Assembly: GCA_903910745.1 (NCBI GenBank)
Contig: CAIWAO010000067.1
Coordinates: 62,001-126,000, forward strand
Direction: 5' to 3'
DNA: 64,000 nucleotides
Source: an uncultured Burkholderiales bacterium
GTDB lineage: Bacteria > Pseudomonadota > Gammaproteobacteria > Burkholderiales > Burkholderiaceae_C
The notes under the pieces were generated by a model. It was not told the origin of the DNA, did no database searches, and saw only the letters and a list, made by a program, of their open reading frames with translations. Within the stretch, counting starts at the first letter, position 1; each line of letters begins with the position of its first letter. A program made the translations under genes and the position numbers. This document shows positions 22,708 through 33,999 of the stretch, piece after piece.

Positions 22708-25152
22708 ATGTCATTTTTCTGCAGAATTTTAATTTTTTTCGGAGGTCTTGCTTATTTGCAGGCCTCTTTTGCAGATCCTATGGTGCTTTTGGAGTCTACT
22801 GAGTTAGACCAGTATAGTAAAACGAAAGATCAAGATCAAATTGCCAGTAAGAATTTAGCCAATATGCCGTTGATATTAAAGCCTAGTTCTCTCTTACAAG
22901 AAAAATCACTGATTAAACAGTCTACCCAGTTACCAATATATGTTCAAAGTGACTCAATTACAGGAAAATCAGAGGGGCAGACAGATTTAGACGGGAATGT
23001 AATTTTTAGACGAGGGGACACCTTAGTTCGTGGAGATCATGTTCAGTATTCGGATTTAACTGAAAAATTGCAAGCGCAAGGACATGTTTACTTTAATAAA
23101 GCTGGAAATATGTTTAGAGGAACTTTTTTAGATATACAAATAGATAGCTTTGAGGGATATTTTTTGGCAACTGACTTTAAGCTTGCAAAAAACCTAGCGT
23201 ATGGGACAGCAGAAAAAATCAATTTTATAGATGATAAAAGAGCCATTATTCGCAACGCAACTTATTCAACATGTCAAGCAAAGCCTATATCAGGTTGGGC
23301 TCCGGCGTGGATACTTAAAGCGGACACTTTAAGTATCAATACGTTAACAAATGAGGGAGATGCAAAAGGTGCAACGCTTATGATGAAAGATTTCCCTAGC
23401 GTGCCGTTGCCAAGTCTTTCTTTTCCATTAACGAACGAGCGAAAATCTGGTTTTTTAGCGCCTACGGTTGGAATAGATAACATCAGTGGCGTACAAGTCA
23501 GTCAGCCTTATTATTGGAATATTGCTCCAAACCGTGATGCAACCATAACACCTACTTATTGGAGTCGAAGAGGGACTGATATTGGTACAGAATTTAGGTA
23601 TTTAGAAGGACAGCAAGGAGAGGAGCGCGGACAAATTTATTTTGATCAGATGTCTAATGACCCTCTTCGAGATAAGGACCGTTGGGGTTATAGTCAGCAA
23701 CACTTAGGCAGTAAATCATTTGATGATCGTAATCTGGGCAAGCTCACCTACTCTTTAAACATTAACCGTGTAAGTGATGACTTATATTGGCAAGATTTTC
23801 CCAGAGCTCCAGGTCTATTGGCCCAACAATTGTTACCGACTGATTTTAATGTAAGTTGGATGACTCAAAACGTAACTACTTTTGTGCGCTCCTTGAAGTG
23901 GCTAACTTTGCAGGATACAACAGCTCCAATTACACCCCCATATGACCGATTGCCAGAGCTCAACTCTAGGCTATCTGTATATGACATCCATGGGTTAAAT
24001 TTTTCAATTGAAGGCGATTACACACAATTTAAGTCTAATAGAACTTATGCTTGTAGCCAAGCCAGTGTGGATTGCCAACCCAATACGCAAAGGATCTATG
24101 GTTTATCACAGATGAGTTATCCAATGCTCAATGATTATGGCTACCTTACTCCCAAATTAATGTTGCACTCACGTTCCTACGAGTTTGAGACTCCTACAAC
24201 AACTGGTTTGTTGGGCGCCAACATAACGGTGCCAACATTTAGTTTGGACGGTGTTCTTAATTTTGAGAGATCTGTTGATTTATTAGAACATTCTTGGACA
24301 CAAACACTTGAGCCAAGGGTCTTTTTTGTTTATACCCCATACAGAGATCAAAACAAGTTACCAGTTTATGATTCAAGTACGTATGACTTTAATTTTGCTT
24401 CTATTTTTAATGAAAATGCATTTTCCGGGAATGACAGAATTTCTGATACAAAAATGGTAACTGTGGGGGCAACTTCAAGGTTCATAGATTCAGAAAATGG
24501 ATTTGAAGCAGCAAGGTTAGGTGTTGCTCAAAGAATACTGTTGCGCAATCAAGATATATATTTGCCTACTGATCCTGTTCCAACGACCGGAAGATTGAGT
24601 GACTTTTTAGTGGGGGGAGGTTTTAATTTTAATGAGAGATGGAAATTAGACTCAACTTATGAATACAACCCACAAAAGGCACAATCGGATCTTTCTTCTG
24701 GCAATATTCGTTACAACCCAACCAATTACAGGCTTTTAAGCATCGGATATAGATATGATCGACTATTGGGCGCGGATATGATAGACACGGGATGGCAGTG
24801 GCCTATTAATGATCTTTGGGGAGACAAAGGACATGACATAGGGCCGGGTCGAGGACTCGGAGAAGACCGTTGGTACTCCGTTGGGCGGATAAACTATAAC
24901 AAAGATACGGGTCAAATTGGAGATGCAGTGGTTGGAATTGAATATGATGCTGGGTGTTGGCTTGGTCGAGTAGTATTGGAGCGATTGCAAATTAATTCAA
25001 CGACAACAAATCAAAGAATCATGTTTCAAGTTGAGTTTGATGGAATCTCAAGAGTTGGGTCTAACCCGCTATCTTCTTTAAAGCAAAATATTCCAAGATA
25101 TCAGAATTTGAGAGACCCTCTTGCTGAGGCCAGTCATTATGCTAATTACTAA
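22708..25152 (+). CDS. lptD: LPS-assembly outer membrane protein LptD
   Basis: 814 aa; OstA-like N-domain (VQSDSITGKSEGQTDLDGNVIFRRGDTLVRGDHVQY), NPTNYRLLSIGYRYD, YDAGCWLGRVVLERLQ. Confidence 0.95.
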   Translation: MSFFCRILIFFGGLAYLQASFADPMVLLESTELDQYSKTKDQDQIASKNLANMPLILKPSSLLQEKSLIKQSTQLPIYVQSDSITGKSEGQTDLDGNVIFRRGDTLVRGDHVQYSDLTEKLQAQGHVYFNKAGNMFRGTFLDIQIDSFEGYFLATDFKLAKNLAYGTAEKINFIDDKRAIIRNATYSTCQAKPISGWAPAWILKADTLSINTLTNEGDAKGATLMMKDFPSVPLPSLSFPLTNERKSGFLAPTVGIDNISGVQVSQPYYWNIAPNRDATITPTYWSRRGTDIGTEFRYLEGQQGEERGQIYFDQMSNDPLRDKDRWGYSQQHLGSKSFDDRNLGKLTYSLNINRVSDDLYWQDFPRAPGLLAQQLLPTDFNVSWMTQNVTTFVRSLKWLTLQDTTAPITPPYDRLPELNSRLSVYDIHGLNFSIEGDYTQFKSNRTYACSQASVDCQPNTQRIYGLSQMSYPMLNDYGYLTPKLMLHSRSYEFETPTTTGLLGANITVPTFSLDGVLNFERSVDLLEHSWTQTLEPRVFFVYTPYRDQNKLPVYDSSTYDFNFASIFNENAFSGNDRISDTKMVTVGATSRFIDSENGFEAARLGVAQRILLRNQDIYLPTDPVPTTGRLSDFLVGGGFNFNERWKLDSTYEYNPQKAQSDLSSGNIRYNPTNYRLLSIGYRYDRLLGADMIDTGWQWPINDLWGDKGHDIGPGRGLGEDRWYSVGRINYNKDTGQIGDAVVGIEYDAGCWLGRVVLERLQINSTTTNQRIMFQVEFDGISRVGSNPLSSLKQNIPRYQNLRDPLAEASHYANY

Positions 25153-25160
25153 TTAAGAAA

Positions 25161-26675
25161 ATGAATTTAAATAAAAATAACTTTAAGAACTTAAACCTAA
25201 CAATTGGTCTTGCAATTTCTTTATGCTTTCAAGCGAGCTTAGCGCAGGGGTTAAAAATTCCAGGGATGGGTCAGCCTTCGGGCTCGAGTATCTCTACAGG
25301 CTCTCCCGTTGCACCTAGTGTAGGTTCAAGTAAAACAGGCCTTCGGGCTACCTCCTCTCAAGTTGACGCTGTGGCACCCACGTCAGAGACTCAAAAAGAA
25401 GCGGCTACAAGTCCTGGTCAAACCCCCTCAGGTGAACGAGATAAGGAATATTCAGATTTCATTGTCGCCATAGTTGATAGTGAGCCCATTACAAACAGGG
25501 AGGTTAATGTAAGGGCCTTAGAGCATCTTGAGCAAATGCGCTTACAAGGTACAGTAATTCCTCCAAAGGATAGTCTTTTAAGCAAAACTTTAGAAGAACT
25601 CATATTAGAAAAAGCCCAACTTCAATTAGCTTTGGAGTCTGGAATTACGGTAAATGATGAAGAGTTACTTCAAGCCCAGTTAGGGATTGCTGAAAAAAAT
25701 TCAATAACACTTGAACAACTTTATGCTCAAATCAAAGATCAAGGACAAACTATAGAGCAATATAAAGTCAGGTTGAAACAGCAAATCATCTTACAAAAGT
25801 TGCGTGAAAGAGATGTTTTGTCAAGACTTAGAATTTCAGACTTAGAAGCAGACCAATATATTCTGGAGCAACAAAAAAAAGGGAGTTCTGCTGCTCAGTT
25901 AGTTAACGTTTCACAAATCCTTATTGCGGTACCAGACGGCACAGGTGATGCTCAGCTAGAACCTTACCAGGCAAAGGCGAACCAGGTCTTGCAAAGAATA
26001 AAATCGGGTGAGGATTTCTCTGAGTTAGCCAAGTCTACATCGGATTCAATGGATGCCAAGAACGGGGGCTCCATGGGTTTAAGGGCTGAGAGCCGATACC
26101 CTACACTTTTTATAAATGCGGTCAAGAACGTCAAGCCAGGTCAAGTTGTAGGACCAATTAGATCAGGTGCAGGATTACATATATTGAAATTAATGGATCG
26201 TCAGCAAGTAGACTCTGAAAATTCAATGGTGACCCAAACGCATGCACGTCATATTTTGATTCGTCCGGGAGGCCAGGTGAGTCAAAATTCAGCGCGTGCT
26301 CAATTGTCTGAATTTAAAAGACGCATCGAAAAAGGGGAAACTAATTTTGCAGAACTAGCGAAACAGTATTCCCAGGATGCAAGTGCAAGCGCTGGGGGAG
26401 ATTTAGGTTGGGCTGCGCCGGGTCAATTTGTTCCTGAATTTGAAGCCGTCTTGTCTCAGCTCGCCCCTGGACAAATTGCAGACCCTTTGGTTTCTAGGTT
26501 TGGAGTTCATTTGATTCAACTTATTGAGCGAAAGCAGGCTCCAATCTCTCAAAAAGACAGGCGCGAAAATGCGAAGAAACAAATGCAAGAAAAGAAATTT
26601 GAGGAAAGTTACACAACCTGGGAGCGTGAACTAAGGGGGCGTGCTTTTATAGAATATAGAGACCCGCCTGTTTAA
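25161..26675 (+). CDS. surA: Periplasmic peptidyl-prolyl isomerase / chaperone SurA
   Basis: Signal peptide, two parvulin repeats (THARHILIRPGG..., GGDLGWAAPGQFVPEFE); follows lptD. Confidence 0.94.
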   Translation: MNLNKNNFKNLNLTIGLAISLCFQASLAQGLKIPGMGQPSGSSISTGSPVAPSVGSSKTGLRATSSQVDAVAPTSETQKEAATSPGQTPSGERDKEYSDFIVAIVDSEPITNREVNVRALEHLEQMRLQGTVIPPKDSLLSKTLEELILEKAQLQLALESGITVNDEELLQAQLGIAEKNSITLEQLYAQIKDQGQTIEQYKVRLKQQIILQKLRERDVLSRLRISDLEADQYILEQQKKGSSAAQLVNVSQILIAVPDGTGDAQLEPYQAKANQVLQRIKSGEDFSELAKSTSDSMDAKNGGSMGLRAESRYPTLFINAVKNVKPGQVVGPIRSGAGLHILKLMDRQQVDSENSMVTQTHARHILIRPGGQVSQNSARAQLSEFKRRIEKGETNFAELAKQYSQDASASAGGDLGWAAPGQFVPEFEAVLSQLAPGQIADPLVSRFGVHLIQLIERKQAPISQKDRRENAKKQMQEKKFEESYTTWERELRGRAFIEYRDPPV

Positions 26676-26696
26676 TTTTAAGGCGAGGTTATATTT

Positions 26697-27518
26697 TTGA
26701 AACATATTGCACGAAAACGCTTTGGCCAACATTTTCTAGTTGACCAAAGCGTCATTGAAGACATCATCACAGTTATTGCTCCCAAGGGTGATGATTTAAT
26801 GGTTGAAATCGGTCCGGGTATGGGTGCAATGACTGGTCCTCTTTTAGAAAAACTAGGCAAACTTTGCGTCGTTGAACTAGACAAAGATTTGGTTGATCGA
26901 CTAAAACAAAACCCATTGTTAAAGGTGGTTTCAGGTGATGTGTTGAAGGTCGAGTTTTCAGCCTTGGCTGATGAATTACTTCAAGACAAACTATTTACTA
27001 AAACTGGCACAATAGAAAATGCAGGGCAAAGAGAAAGAGACTGTTTGCGCGTTGTAGGAAACTTGCCTTACAACATCTCCACTCCAATATTGTTTCATCT
27101 ACTTGACTATGTTGACCGAATAAAGGATCAGCATTTCATGCTTCAAAAAGAAGTGGTGGACAGAATGATTGCAAAGCCATGCACATCTGATTACGGCAGG
27201 CTTAGTGTGATGCTTCAATGGCGCTATGATATGGCGTCATTAGTCGAGGTGCCTCCTGATGCGTTTGATCCGCCGCCGAGGGTTAAAAGTGCAGTTGTAA
27301 GGATGACACCAAGAAAGAGTTTTGAGAGGCTAAGGTTTGATGTCTTTCAAACAATAGTTCAAGTCTCCTTCAGTCAAAGAAGAAAGTTACTTCGTCATAC
27401 GTTGGGTCACTGGCTTGAAGAGCGATATTTCGGGGGGCAATTTGATCTAAAAAGACGCGCTGAGGAGGTCCCTGTGCATGAATATATTGCTTTGGCGGGA
27501 CAATTCAACGCTCTTTAA
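26697..27518 (+). CDS. rsmA: 16S rRNA dimethyladenosine transferase RsmA (KsgA), TTG start
   Basis: [50 protein letters not shown]. Confidence 0.96.
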   Translation: MKHIARKRFGQHFLVDQSVIEDIITVIAPKGDDLMVEIGPGMGAMTGPLLEKLGKLCVVELDKDLVDRLKQNPLLKVVSGDVLKVEFSALADELLQDKLFTKTGTIENAGQRERDCLRVVGNLPYNISTPILFHLLDYVDRIKDQHFMLQKEVVDRMIAKPCTSDYGRLSVMLQWRYDMASLVEVPPDAFDPPPRVKSAVVRMTPRKSFERLRFDVFQTIVQVSFSQRRKLLRHTLGHWLEERYFGGQFDLKRRAEEVPVHEYIALAGQFNAL

Positions 27519-27545
27519 AAAAATAGACCTTCGGTAAGGTCTATT
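27515..27545 (-). terminator. Rho-independent terminator for pckG (minus strand)
   Basis: AATAGACCTT-CGGT-AAGGTCTATT perfect 10-bp stem with an A-run on + (T-run on -). Confidence 0.85.
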
Positions 27546-27580
27546 GATTGTCTAGACTAAGTCTATCCCAAATGAGAGCG

Positions 27581-29431
27581 TTAAGCGTGTAAACGTTCTT
27601 CTAGTTTTTCTTTTGTCTTAGAGAGTGCTGGCGGAAGATGATATGCCAATTGCTCAAAGAGTTCACCGTGTAATTCGAGTTCTTTAACAATCAAATCTTT
27701 ATCAAATAGCGTTACCTGATCAAACAAAGACTGATCAAAGTTTAGGCCCTTCCAATTTATTTCTGTATAAGAGGGGCTGATACCGAAGACGTTATCTACC
27801 CCTTTAGCTTTGCCCTCGATTCTGTCGATCATCCACTTTAGGACGCGCATATTTTCACTGTAGCCAGGCCAAACAAATTTTCCGTCAGGACCTTTTCTAA
27901 ACCAATTGGTCGTGAAAATCTTAGGTAGCGTGGCACCTGTTGCTGCTAGTTTTTCACCCATATTAAGCCAGTGCTGAAAGTAATCGCTCATGTTGTACCC
28001 GGCGAACGGTATCATGGCAAATGGGTCACGTCTGACAACACCTTGGGCCCCTGTCGCAGCCGCTGTGGTCTCAGAGCCCATGGTCGCGGCCATGTAAACT
28101 CCCTCTACCCAATCGCGAGCCTCGGTGACGAGGGGAACTGTGTTGGAGCGTCTTCCTCCGAAAATGAAGGCATCTATTGCCACACCTTTAGGGTCATCCC
28201 AGGCTGCATCGATAGCAGGGTTGTTGGTTGCGGCAACTGTGAATCTTGCATTGGGGTGAGCTGCTTTTGCACCGCTTTCTTTTGCAGTCTCAGGTGACCA
28301 ATCTTTGCCTTGCCAATCAATACAGTGAGCAGGTGCGGGACCCATTCCCTCCCACCACACGTCGCCATCATCCGTTAGCGCTACGTTGGTGAAGATAACG
28401 TCTCTCTTAAGGCTCATCATGCAATTTGGATTAGTTTCTTCATTGGTTCCAGGGGCAACACCAAAGTAACCAGCTTCTGGATTAATGGCGTAGAGTCGTC
28501 CATCTTTACCCGGTTTAATCCATGCAATGTCATCTCCAATGGTTGTAACACGCCAACCTTCAAATCCTTTGGGAGGAATCAGCATTGCAAAATTGGTTTT
28601 TCCGCAGGCACTTGGAAACGCTGCTGCGACATGGTATTTCTTGCCCTCAGGAGACGTGACGCCTAAAATTAACATATGCTCAGCAAGCCAACCCTCATCA
28701 TGCCCCATGATGGAGGCAATACGAAGAGCAAAACACTTCTTGCCTAAAAGAGCATTGCCTCCGTAACCAGAGCCAAAAGACCAGATTTCTCGAGTTTCTG
28801 GGTAATGGACGATGTATTTGGTTTTGTTACACGGCCAACTAGAATCTTTATGACCTTCAAGTAGAGGCGCACCAACTGTGTGTACACAAGGAACAAATTC
28901 ACCGTGGGACCCCAACACTTTATAAACATCTTTGCCCATGCGTGTCATCATTCGCATATTTACTGCAACGTAGGGGCTATCAGATAGTTCGATACCGATA
29001 TGAGAGATGGGACTGTTGAGCGGGCCCATAGAAAAAGGAACCACATATAAAGTTCTGCCTCGCATACAGCCATCAAATAACGGGTGAAGTGTTTTCCTCA
29101 TCTCGTCAGGATCCATCCAGTTATTAGTAGGACCGGCTTGATTTTTTTCTTTAGAGCAAATGAATGTCCTGTCTTCAACACGTGCCACATCGGTGGGGTC
29201 AGAGCAAGCCAAATAAGAATTGGGTCGTATGGCAGGGTTTAGCTTTTTGAATGTTCCAGCTTTCACGAGTAAATCGCAAAAATTTTGATATTCTTCCTCA
29301 CTCCCGTCGCACCAATGAACTGCATTTGGTTTGCATAAAGCAACCATATCAGATACCCAAGCAACTAACTTAGGGTGCTGAACAAATGACGGTGGTTTGA
29401 CACTGAGTTCGTGGTTAGCAGGTGCGTTCAT
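27581..29431 (-). CDS. pckG: Phosphoenolpyruvate carboxykinase (GTP); start assigned at MNAPANHEL
   Basis: [49 protein letters not shown]. Confidence 0.97.
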   Translation of the reverse strand: MNAPANHELSVKPPSFVQHPKLVAWVSDMVALCKPNAVHWCDGSEEEYQNFCDLLVKAGTFKKLNPAIRPNSYLACSDPTDVARVEDRTFICSKEKNQAGPTNNWMDPDEMRKTLHPLFDGCMRGRTLYVVPFSMGPLNSPISHIGIELSDSPYVAVNMRMMTRMGKDVYKVLGSHGEFVPCVHTVGAPLLEGHKDSSWPCNKTKYIVHYPETREIWSFGSGYGGNALLGKKCFALRIASIMGHDEGWLAEHMLILGVTSPEGKKYHVAAAFPSACGKTNFAMLIPPKGFEGWRVTTIGDDIAWIKPGKDGRLYAINPEAGYFGVAPGTNEETNPNCMMSLKRDVIFTNVALTDDGDVWWEGMGPAPAHCIDWQGKDWSPETAKESGAKAAHPNARFTVAATNNPAIDAAWDDPKGVAIDAFIFGGRRSNTVPLVTEARDWVEGVYMAATMGSETTAAATGAQGVVRRDPFAMIPFAGYNMSDYFQHWLNMGEKLAATGATLPKIFTTNWFRKGPDGKFVWPGYSENMRVLKWMIDRIEGKAKGVDNVFGISPSYTEINWKGLNFDQSLFDQVTLFDKDLIVKELELHGELFEQLAYHLPPALSKTKEKLEERLHA

Positions 29432-29666
29432 AAAAAGGACTCCCAATTAAAGTTATTTAAGGAAAGCCCCCTGCAAGTCTGATAAGACTTTGTGCAAGTT
29501 TTATGTTTAGAACGGCTTACCATAAAGAACTTTTCTTTAAGGCAGTGCGAAATTTTATTAATTAGATAGTCGCTTGACTATCAGGGTAAGCATCGTGTTG
29601 AGTATGATTTTGAGCTAAAAAGTACACAGGCCGTGCAGTAGACTAGGAAATTGCTGTAAGGCGATT

Positions 29667-29810
29667 TCAGGCCATGAAAATGGCAATAAAAGCCAAAAGG
29701 AATATTAAAATTCCGCCGGCAATTGGTAAAACAATGGGCATCAGTGGAACAATGGATTCAATCACGTCTTCTTCGTGGTTGTCATGATTGTGTGAATTAT
29801 CTTGTGAAGA
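29667..29810 (-). CDS. Small single-TM protein (47 aa), His/acidic N-terminus, unknown function
   Basis: MSSQDNSHNHDNHEEDVIESIVPLMPIVLPIAGGILIFLLAFIAIFMA: hydrophilic head plus clear TM helix. Confidence 0.55.
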   Translation of the reverse strand, partial: SSQDNSHNHDNHEEDVIESIVPLMPIVLPIAGGILIFLLAFIAIFMA

Positions 29811-29947
29811 CATATTAACGACCTTAAAACTTAGAAAATATCCCAACATTTTAAGGCTTTAAAAAGATTAATTCAATAGCACTTGAAACATTTGGATATT
29901 AAATTAACAGCAAAAATGCTGATAAAGCAGCAACTTACAATAGAAGC

Positions 29948-30994
29948 ATGAATAATTTTGAAAATGACTACACCAGAGCCCAGGAGCTGCCCTCAATTTT
30001 GAGAAAGCGAATTGCAATCTTAGACGGTGCAATGGGGACAATGATCCAGCGTTTTAAATTAACAGAGGAAAATTTTAGAGCCGAGAGGTTCAAAAGCTTT
30101 CATAAGGACGTAAAGGGTAATAATGAGTTACTCAGCATAACGCGGCCAGATGTGATTTTGGATATTCACAGAGGATATTTAGCTGCAGGCGCTGATTTAA
30201 TTGAGACCAATACTTTTGGAGCGACGACGATTGCTCAGGCTGATTACGATATGCAAGATTTGGCTGTTGAAATGAATGCAGCGTCAGCCCGACTTGCCAG
30301 GCAAGCTTGCGATGAGTTTACTACCGCAGATAAACCAAGGTTTGTAGTTGGCGCACTCGGGCCTACGCCCAAAACTGCTAGCCTTTCGCCAGATGTTAAT
30401 GATCCAGGGGCAAGAAATGTGACATTTGAAGAATTAAGGGCGGCATACTATGAGCAAGTACAAGCCTTGGTTGAAAACGGGGTTGATGTGCTTATGGTGG
30501 AGACTATTTTTGATACTCTCAATGCAAAGGCGGCTTTATTTGCTATTGAGGAATATTTTGAGATCTCAAAAGAGAGATTGCCATTAATTATTAGTGGTAC
30601 TGTGACAGATGCTTCTGGGCGAATATTAAGTGGACAAACGGTTACTGCCTTTTGGCATAGTGTGAGGCATGCTAAGCCACTTGCTGTTGGGTTAAATTGT
30701 GCCTTGGGAGCTGCTTTAATGCGACCTTATATGCAAGAGCTAGCAAAGATTGCCGAGGACACTTTTATAAGCTGCTATCCTAACGCGGGGCTTCCTAATC
30801 CAATGAGTGATACTGGGTTTGATGAGACGCCAGAAGTTACGAGCCGTTTATTGCATGATTTTGCTAGTAGTGGACTTGTTAATATTTTGGGTGGTTGTTG
30901 TGGCACCACGCCTGAGCACATTGCAGCCATTGCCACGAGTGTTCAAAGTCTAAAAGCCCGCAAGATTGCGAGAGGTGTTTTTTACTCAGATTGA
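29948..30994 (+). CDS. metH: Methionine synthase, homocysteine-binding half (split MetH, part 1)
   Basis: [51 protein letters not shown]. Confidence 0.95.
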   Translation: MNNFENDYTRAQELPSILRKRIAILDGAMGTMIQRFKLTEENFRAERFKSFHKDVKGNNELLSITRPDVILDIHRGYLAAGADLIETNTFGATTIAQADYDMQDLAVEMNAASARLARQACDEFTTADKPRFVVGALGPTPKTASLSPDVNDPGARNVTFEELRAAYYEQVQALVENGVDVLMVETIFDTLNAKAALFAIEEYFEISKERLPLIISGTVTDASGRILSGQTVTAFWHSVRHAKPLAVGLNCALGAALMRPYMQELAKIAEDTFISCYPNAGLPNPMSDTGFDETPEVTSRLLHDFASSGLVNILGGCCGTTPEHIAAIATSVQSLKARKIARGVFYSD

Positions 30995-31014
30995 AAACAG
31001 TAGTAAAATCAAAA

Positions 31015-31108
31015 CTCCCAAGGAGCGTTGCATCAAATCATTATTTGGCAGGCTTGGGACGTATCTCTAAGAATAACGACGCTCACCTGTGTCATATTTT
31101 CAGGTGAG
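31015..31108 (+). promoter_or_regulatory. SAH (S-adenosylhomocysteine) riboswitch-like aptamer with translational expression platform
   Basis: CTCCCAAGGAGCGTTGCATCAAATCATTATTTGGCAGGCTTGGGA...AATAACGACGCTCACCTG; helices CCCAAG/CTTGGG, CAAAT/ATTTG, GAGCGT/ACGCTC; followed by hairpin CTCACCTG...CAGGTGAG covering the SD. Confidence 0.85.
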
Positions 31109-31113
31109 TGTTC

Positions 31114-33876
31114 ATGAATACATCAAATAATTCCCAAAAATCAGCTAAGCCTGACAACACAAAAAAGGCAACTGTTTTACCCTTAAGGCTAGCAGGGCTG
31201 GAGCCTGTCACTCTTGATCAAAGCTCTTTATTTTTAAATATTGGGGAGCGTACAAACGTAACTGGCTCCAAAGCATTTGCTCGCATGATTCTCAACGAGG
31301 AGTACGAACAGGCTTTGCAGGTTGCTCGCCAACAAGTAGAGAACGGCGCTCAAATTATTGACATCAACATGGATGAGGCCATGTTGGATAGTCAAGCGGC
31401 TATGGTTAAATTCTTAAATTTATTAGCCTCAGAACCCGATATCGCACGAGTTCCTATCATGGTGGATAGTTCTAAATGGACTGTAATCGAAGCTGGACTC
31501 CAGTGTTTACAAGGAAAGGGAATAGTTAATTCCATAAGCATGAAGGAAGGTGAAGATGAGTTTTTGCGACAAGCTAAACTTATAAGGCGTTACGGCGCGG
31601 CTACTGTTGTAATGGCATTTGATGAAAAAGGACAAGCAGACACGTACGAGCGAAAAATTGAAATTTGCAAGCGTGCTTATGATCTTTTGGTTGAGAAGGT
31701 AAATTTCCCACCTGAGGATATCATTTTTGATCCTAATATTTTCGCTGTTGCAACTGGGATAGAAGAGCATAACAACTATGCAGTTGACTTTATCAATGCA
31801 ACACGGTGGATTAAAGAAAATTTGCCAGGTGCAAAAGTCTCAGGAGGGGTATCAAATGTAAGTTTCTCTTTTCGTGGAAACGATCCAGTTCGTGAGGCAA
31901 TACATACCGTTTTTCTGTACCACGCAATTAAGGCTGGAATGGATATGGGAATTGTTAACGCTGGAATGGTTGGTGTTTATGATGACCTAGAGCCGGTGCT
32001 TAAAGAACGCGTTGAGGATGTGGTTTTGAACCGAAGAGATGACGCTGCAGAAAGACTCATTGAAGTTGCAGAGCAAGCAAAAGGTTCTGCAAAAGATGTT
32101 ACTGAAAAAAATAGCTGGCGCGGTAGTCTAGACTCACCAGTGAGCGTTACGCAAAGACTTTCTCACGCCCTCGTGCATGGAATTACTGAATTCATAACAG
32201 TGGACACAGAGGAGGCTTACCAAGAGATCTTAGCGCGCGGGGGAAGGCCTTTAGAAGTGATTGAGGGGCCTTTAATGGAGGGTATGAATACAGTAGGCGA
32301 TTTATTTGGCCAGGGCAAGATGTTTTTACCTCAAGTGGTTAAGTCTGCCCGCGTCATGAAACAGGCTGTTGCGCATTTGATTCCTTATATTGAGGAAGAA
32401 AAATTAAGACAAAAAGAAGCTGGTGAAGAGGTTAAAACCAAAGGGAAAATAGTGATTGCAACTGTAAAAGGTGACGTTCACGATATTGGCAAAAACATAG
32501 TCACTGTTGTTTTGCAGTGTAATAACTTTGATGTGGTTAACATGGGTGTTATGGTGCCCTGTCACGAAATACTTGCAAAGGCAAAAGTCCAGGGTGCAGA
32601 TATTATTGGTTTATCCGGACTAATCACTCCAAGCCTTGAGGAGATGCAATATGTAGCTAGCGAGATGCAAAAAGATGAGTATTTTAGGATGCGTAAAATA
32701 CCCTTGCTTATTGGTGGCGCGACAACAAGTCGCGTACATACAGCAGTAAAAATTGCACCTCACTACGAGGGACCGGTTGTGTATGTGCCAGATGCTTCAA
32801 GGAGTGTTGGGGTTGCCCAGGGTTTGTTGTCCACCAAAGCAAGTGCATTCATTGCTGAATTAAATGCGGACTATGATCGTGTAAGAGATCAGCATGCAAA
32901 TAAAAAGCAAACCCCTCTTTTGACCCTTGAAAAAGCGAGAGCAAATTCTGCAAAAATAGATTGGAAGGATTACCTAGTAAAGCCCCCCAAATATATTGGA
33001 CGAAGGGTATTTAAAAACTTTAATCTCGCAGAGTTAGAACAGTATATTGATTGGGGTCCATTTTTCCAGACTTGGGATTTGGCTGGTCCCTACCCGGCTA
33101 TTCTTAAAGACGAGATCGTAGGTCCTGAAGCCGTTCGCCTAATGAGCGACGCTAGAAGAATGTTAACGCGCTTGATTGATGGAAGATGGCTGAGCGCACA
33201 AGCAGTTGTAGGTCTCTATCCAGCAAATAGCATTGGAGATGATATTGTTTTGTGGCGAGATGAATCTCGCAGTGAAAGGCTTTTAACCTGGACGGGACTT
33301 AGGCAACAAACCTTAAAACCAGAGGGTCGTCCAAACAGATGCCTATCTGATTTCGTTGGTCAAGAGGGTGTTCTTGATTATGTTGGTATGTTCTCCGTAA
33401 CGGCAGGCATTGGTGTTGAGTCTAGAGAAAAATTCTTTATGGATGATCATGACGATTACAGTGCCATTATGTTCAAGGCCTTAGCTGACCGATTAGCAGA
33501 GGCAATGGCCGAATGCATGCACGCCAGAGTTAGGGTGGATCTTTGGGGGTACAGTGAGAAAGAGCAATTAATTCCTCAAGACTTAATCGCTGAAAAGTAC
33601 GTTGGAATTAGACCTGCGCCCGGCTATCCTGCTTGTCCCGACCACAGTGTAAAAAAACAGATGTTTGAAGTCCTTCAGTGTGAGGATATAGGTATGAGCT
33701 TGACGGAGAGTCTTGCCATGTATCCAGCAGCAAGCGTGTGCGGCTTTTACATCGCACACCCGCAAGCCAAGTACTTCAACGTTGGAAGAATCGGGTCAGA
33801 TCAAGTCAGCGACTTAGCGAAAAGACAAGGCATACAGGAGGCGGACCTTAAACGAATGCTAGCCCCTAATCTTTGA
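31114..33876 (+). CDS. metH: Cobalamin-dependent methionine synthase, folate/B12/activation half (split MetH, part 2); start assigned at ATG 31114
   Basis: [59 protein letters not shown]. Confidence 0.97.
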   Translation: MNTSNNSQKSAKPDNTKKATVLPLRLAGLEPVTLDQSSLFLNIGERTNVTGSKAFARMILNEEYEQALQVARQQVENGAQIIDINMDEAMLDSQAAMVKFLNLLASEPDIARVPIMVDSSKWTVIEAGLQCLQGKGIVNSISMKEGEDEFLRQAKLIRRYGAATVVMAFDEKGQADTYERKIEICKRAYDLLVEKVNFPPEDIIFDPNIFAVATGIEEHNNYAVDFINATRWIKENLPGAKVSGGVSNVSFSFRGNDPVREAIHTVFLYHAIKAGMDMGIVNAGMVGVYDDLEPVLKERVEDVVLNRRDDAAERLIEVAEQAKGSAKDVTEKNSWRGSLDSPVSVTQRLSHALVHGITEFITVDTEEAYQEILARGGRPLEVIEGPLMEGMNTVGDLFGQGKMFLPQVVKSARVMKQAVAHLIPYIEEEKLRQKEAGEEVKTKGKIVIATVKGDVHDIGKNIVTVVLQCNNFDVVNMGVMVPCHEILAKAKVQGADIIGLSGLITPSLEEMQYVASEMQKDEYFRMRKIPLLIGGATTSRVHTAVKIAPHYEGPVVYVPDASRSVGVAQGLLSTKASAFIAELNADYDRVRDQHANKKQTPLLTLEKARANSAKIDWKDYLVKPPKYIGRRVFKNFNLAELEQYIDWGPFFQTWDLAGPYPAILKDEIVGPEAVRLMSDARRMLTRLIDGRWLSAQAVVGLYPANSIGDDIVLWRDESRSERLLTWTGLRQQTLKPEGRPNRCLSDFVGQEGVLDYVGMFSVTAGIGVESREKFFMDDHDDYSAIMFKALADRLAEAMAECMHARVRVDLWGYSEKEQLIPQDLIAEKYVGIRPAPGYPACPDHSVKKQMFEVLQCEDIGMSLTESLAMYPAASVCGFYIAHPQAKYFNVGRIGSDQVSDLAKRQGIQEADLKRMLAPNL

Positions 33877-33999
33877 TAACTTTAGTGGTAAGTTAGACTT
33901 TGTCTATTCAAGTCCGATACAAAACGTGAGAAAATAATCGAAAGTGAAGTTTGGCTTTGATCATCATGAGAAAAAGCTGTAAAGAGCACAGGAGTATTT

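Noticed and set aside
27971-28297. Plus-strand 108-aa ORF
   Set aside because: Antisense to pckG; no family features
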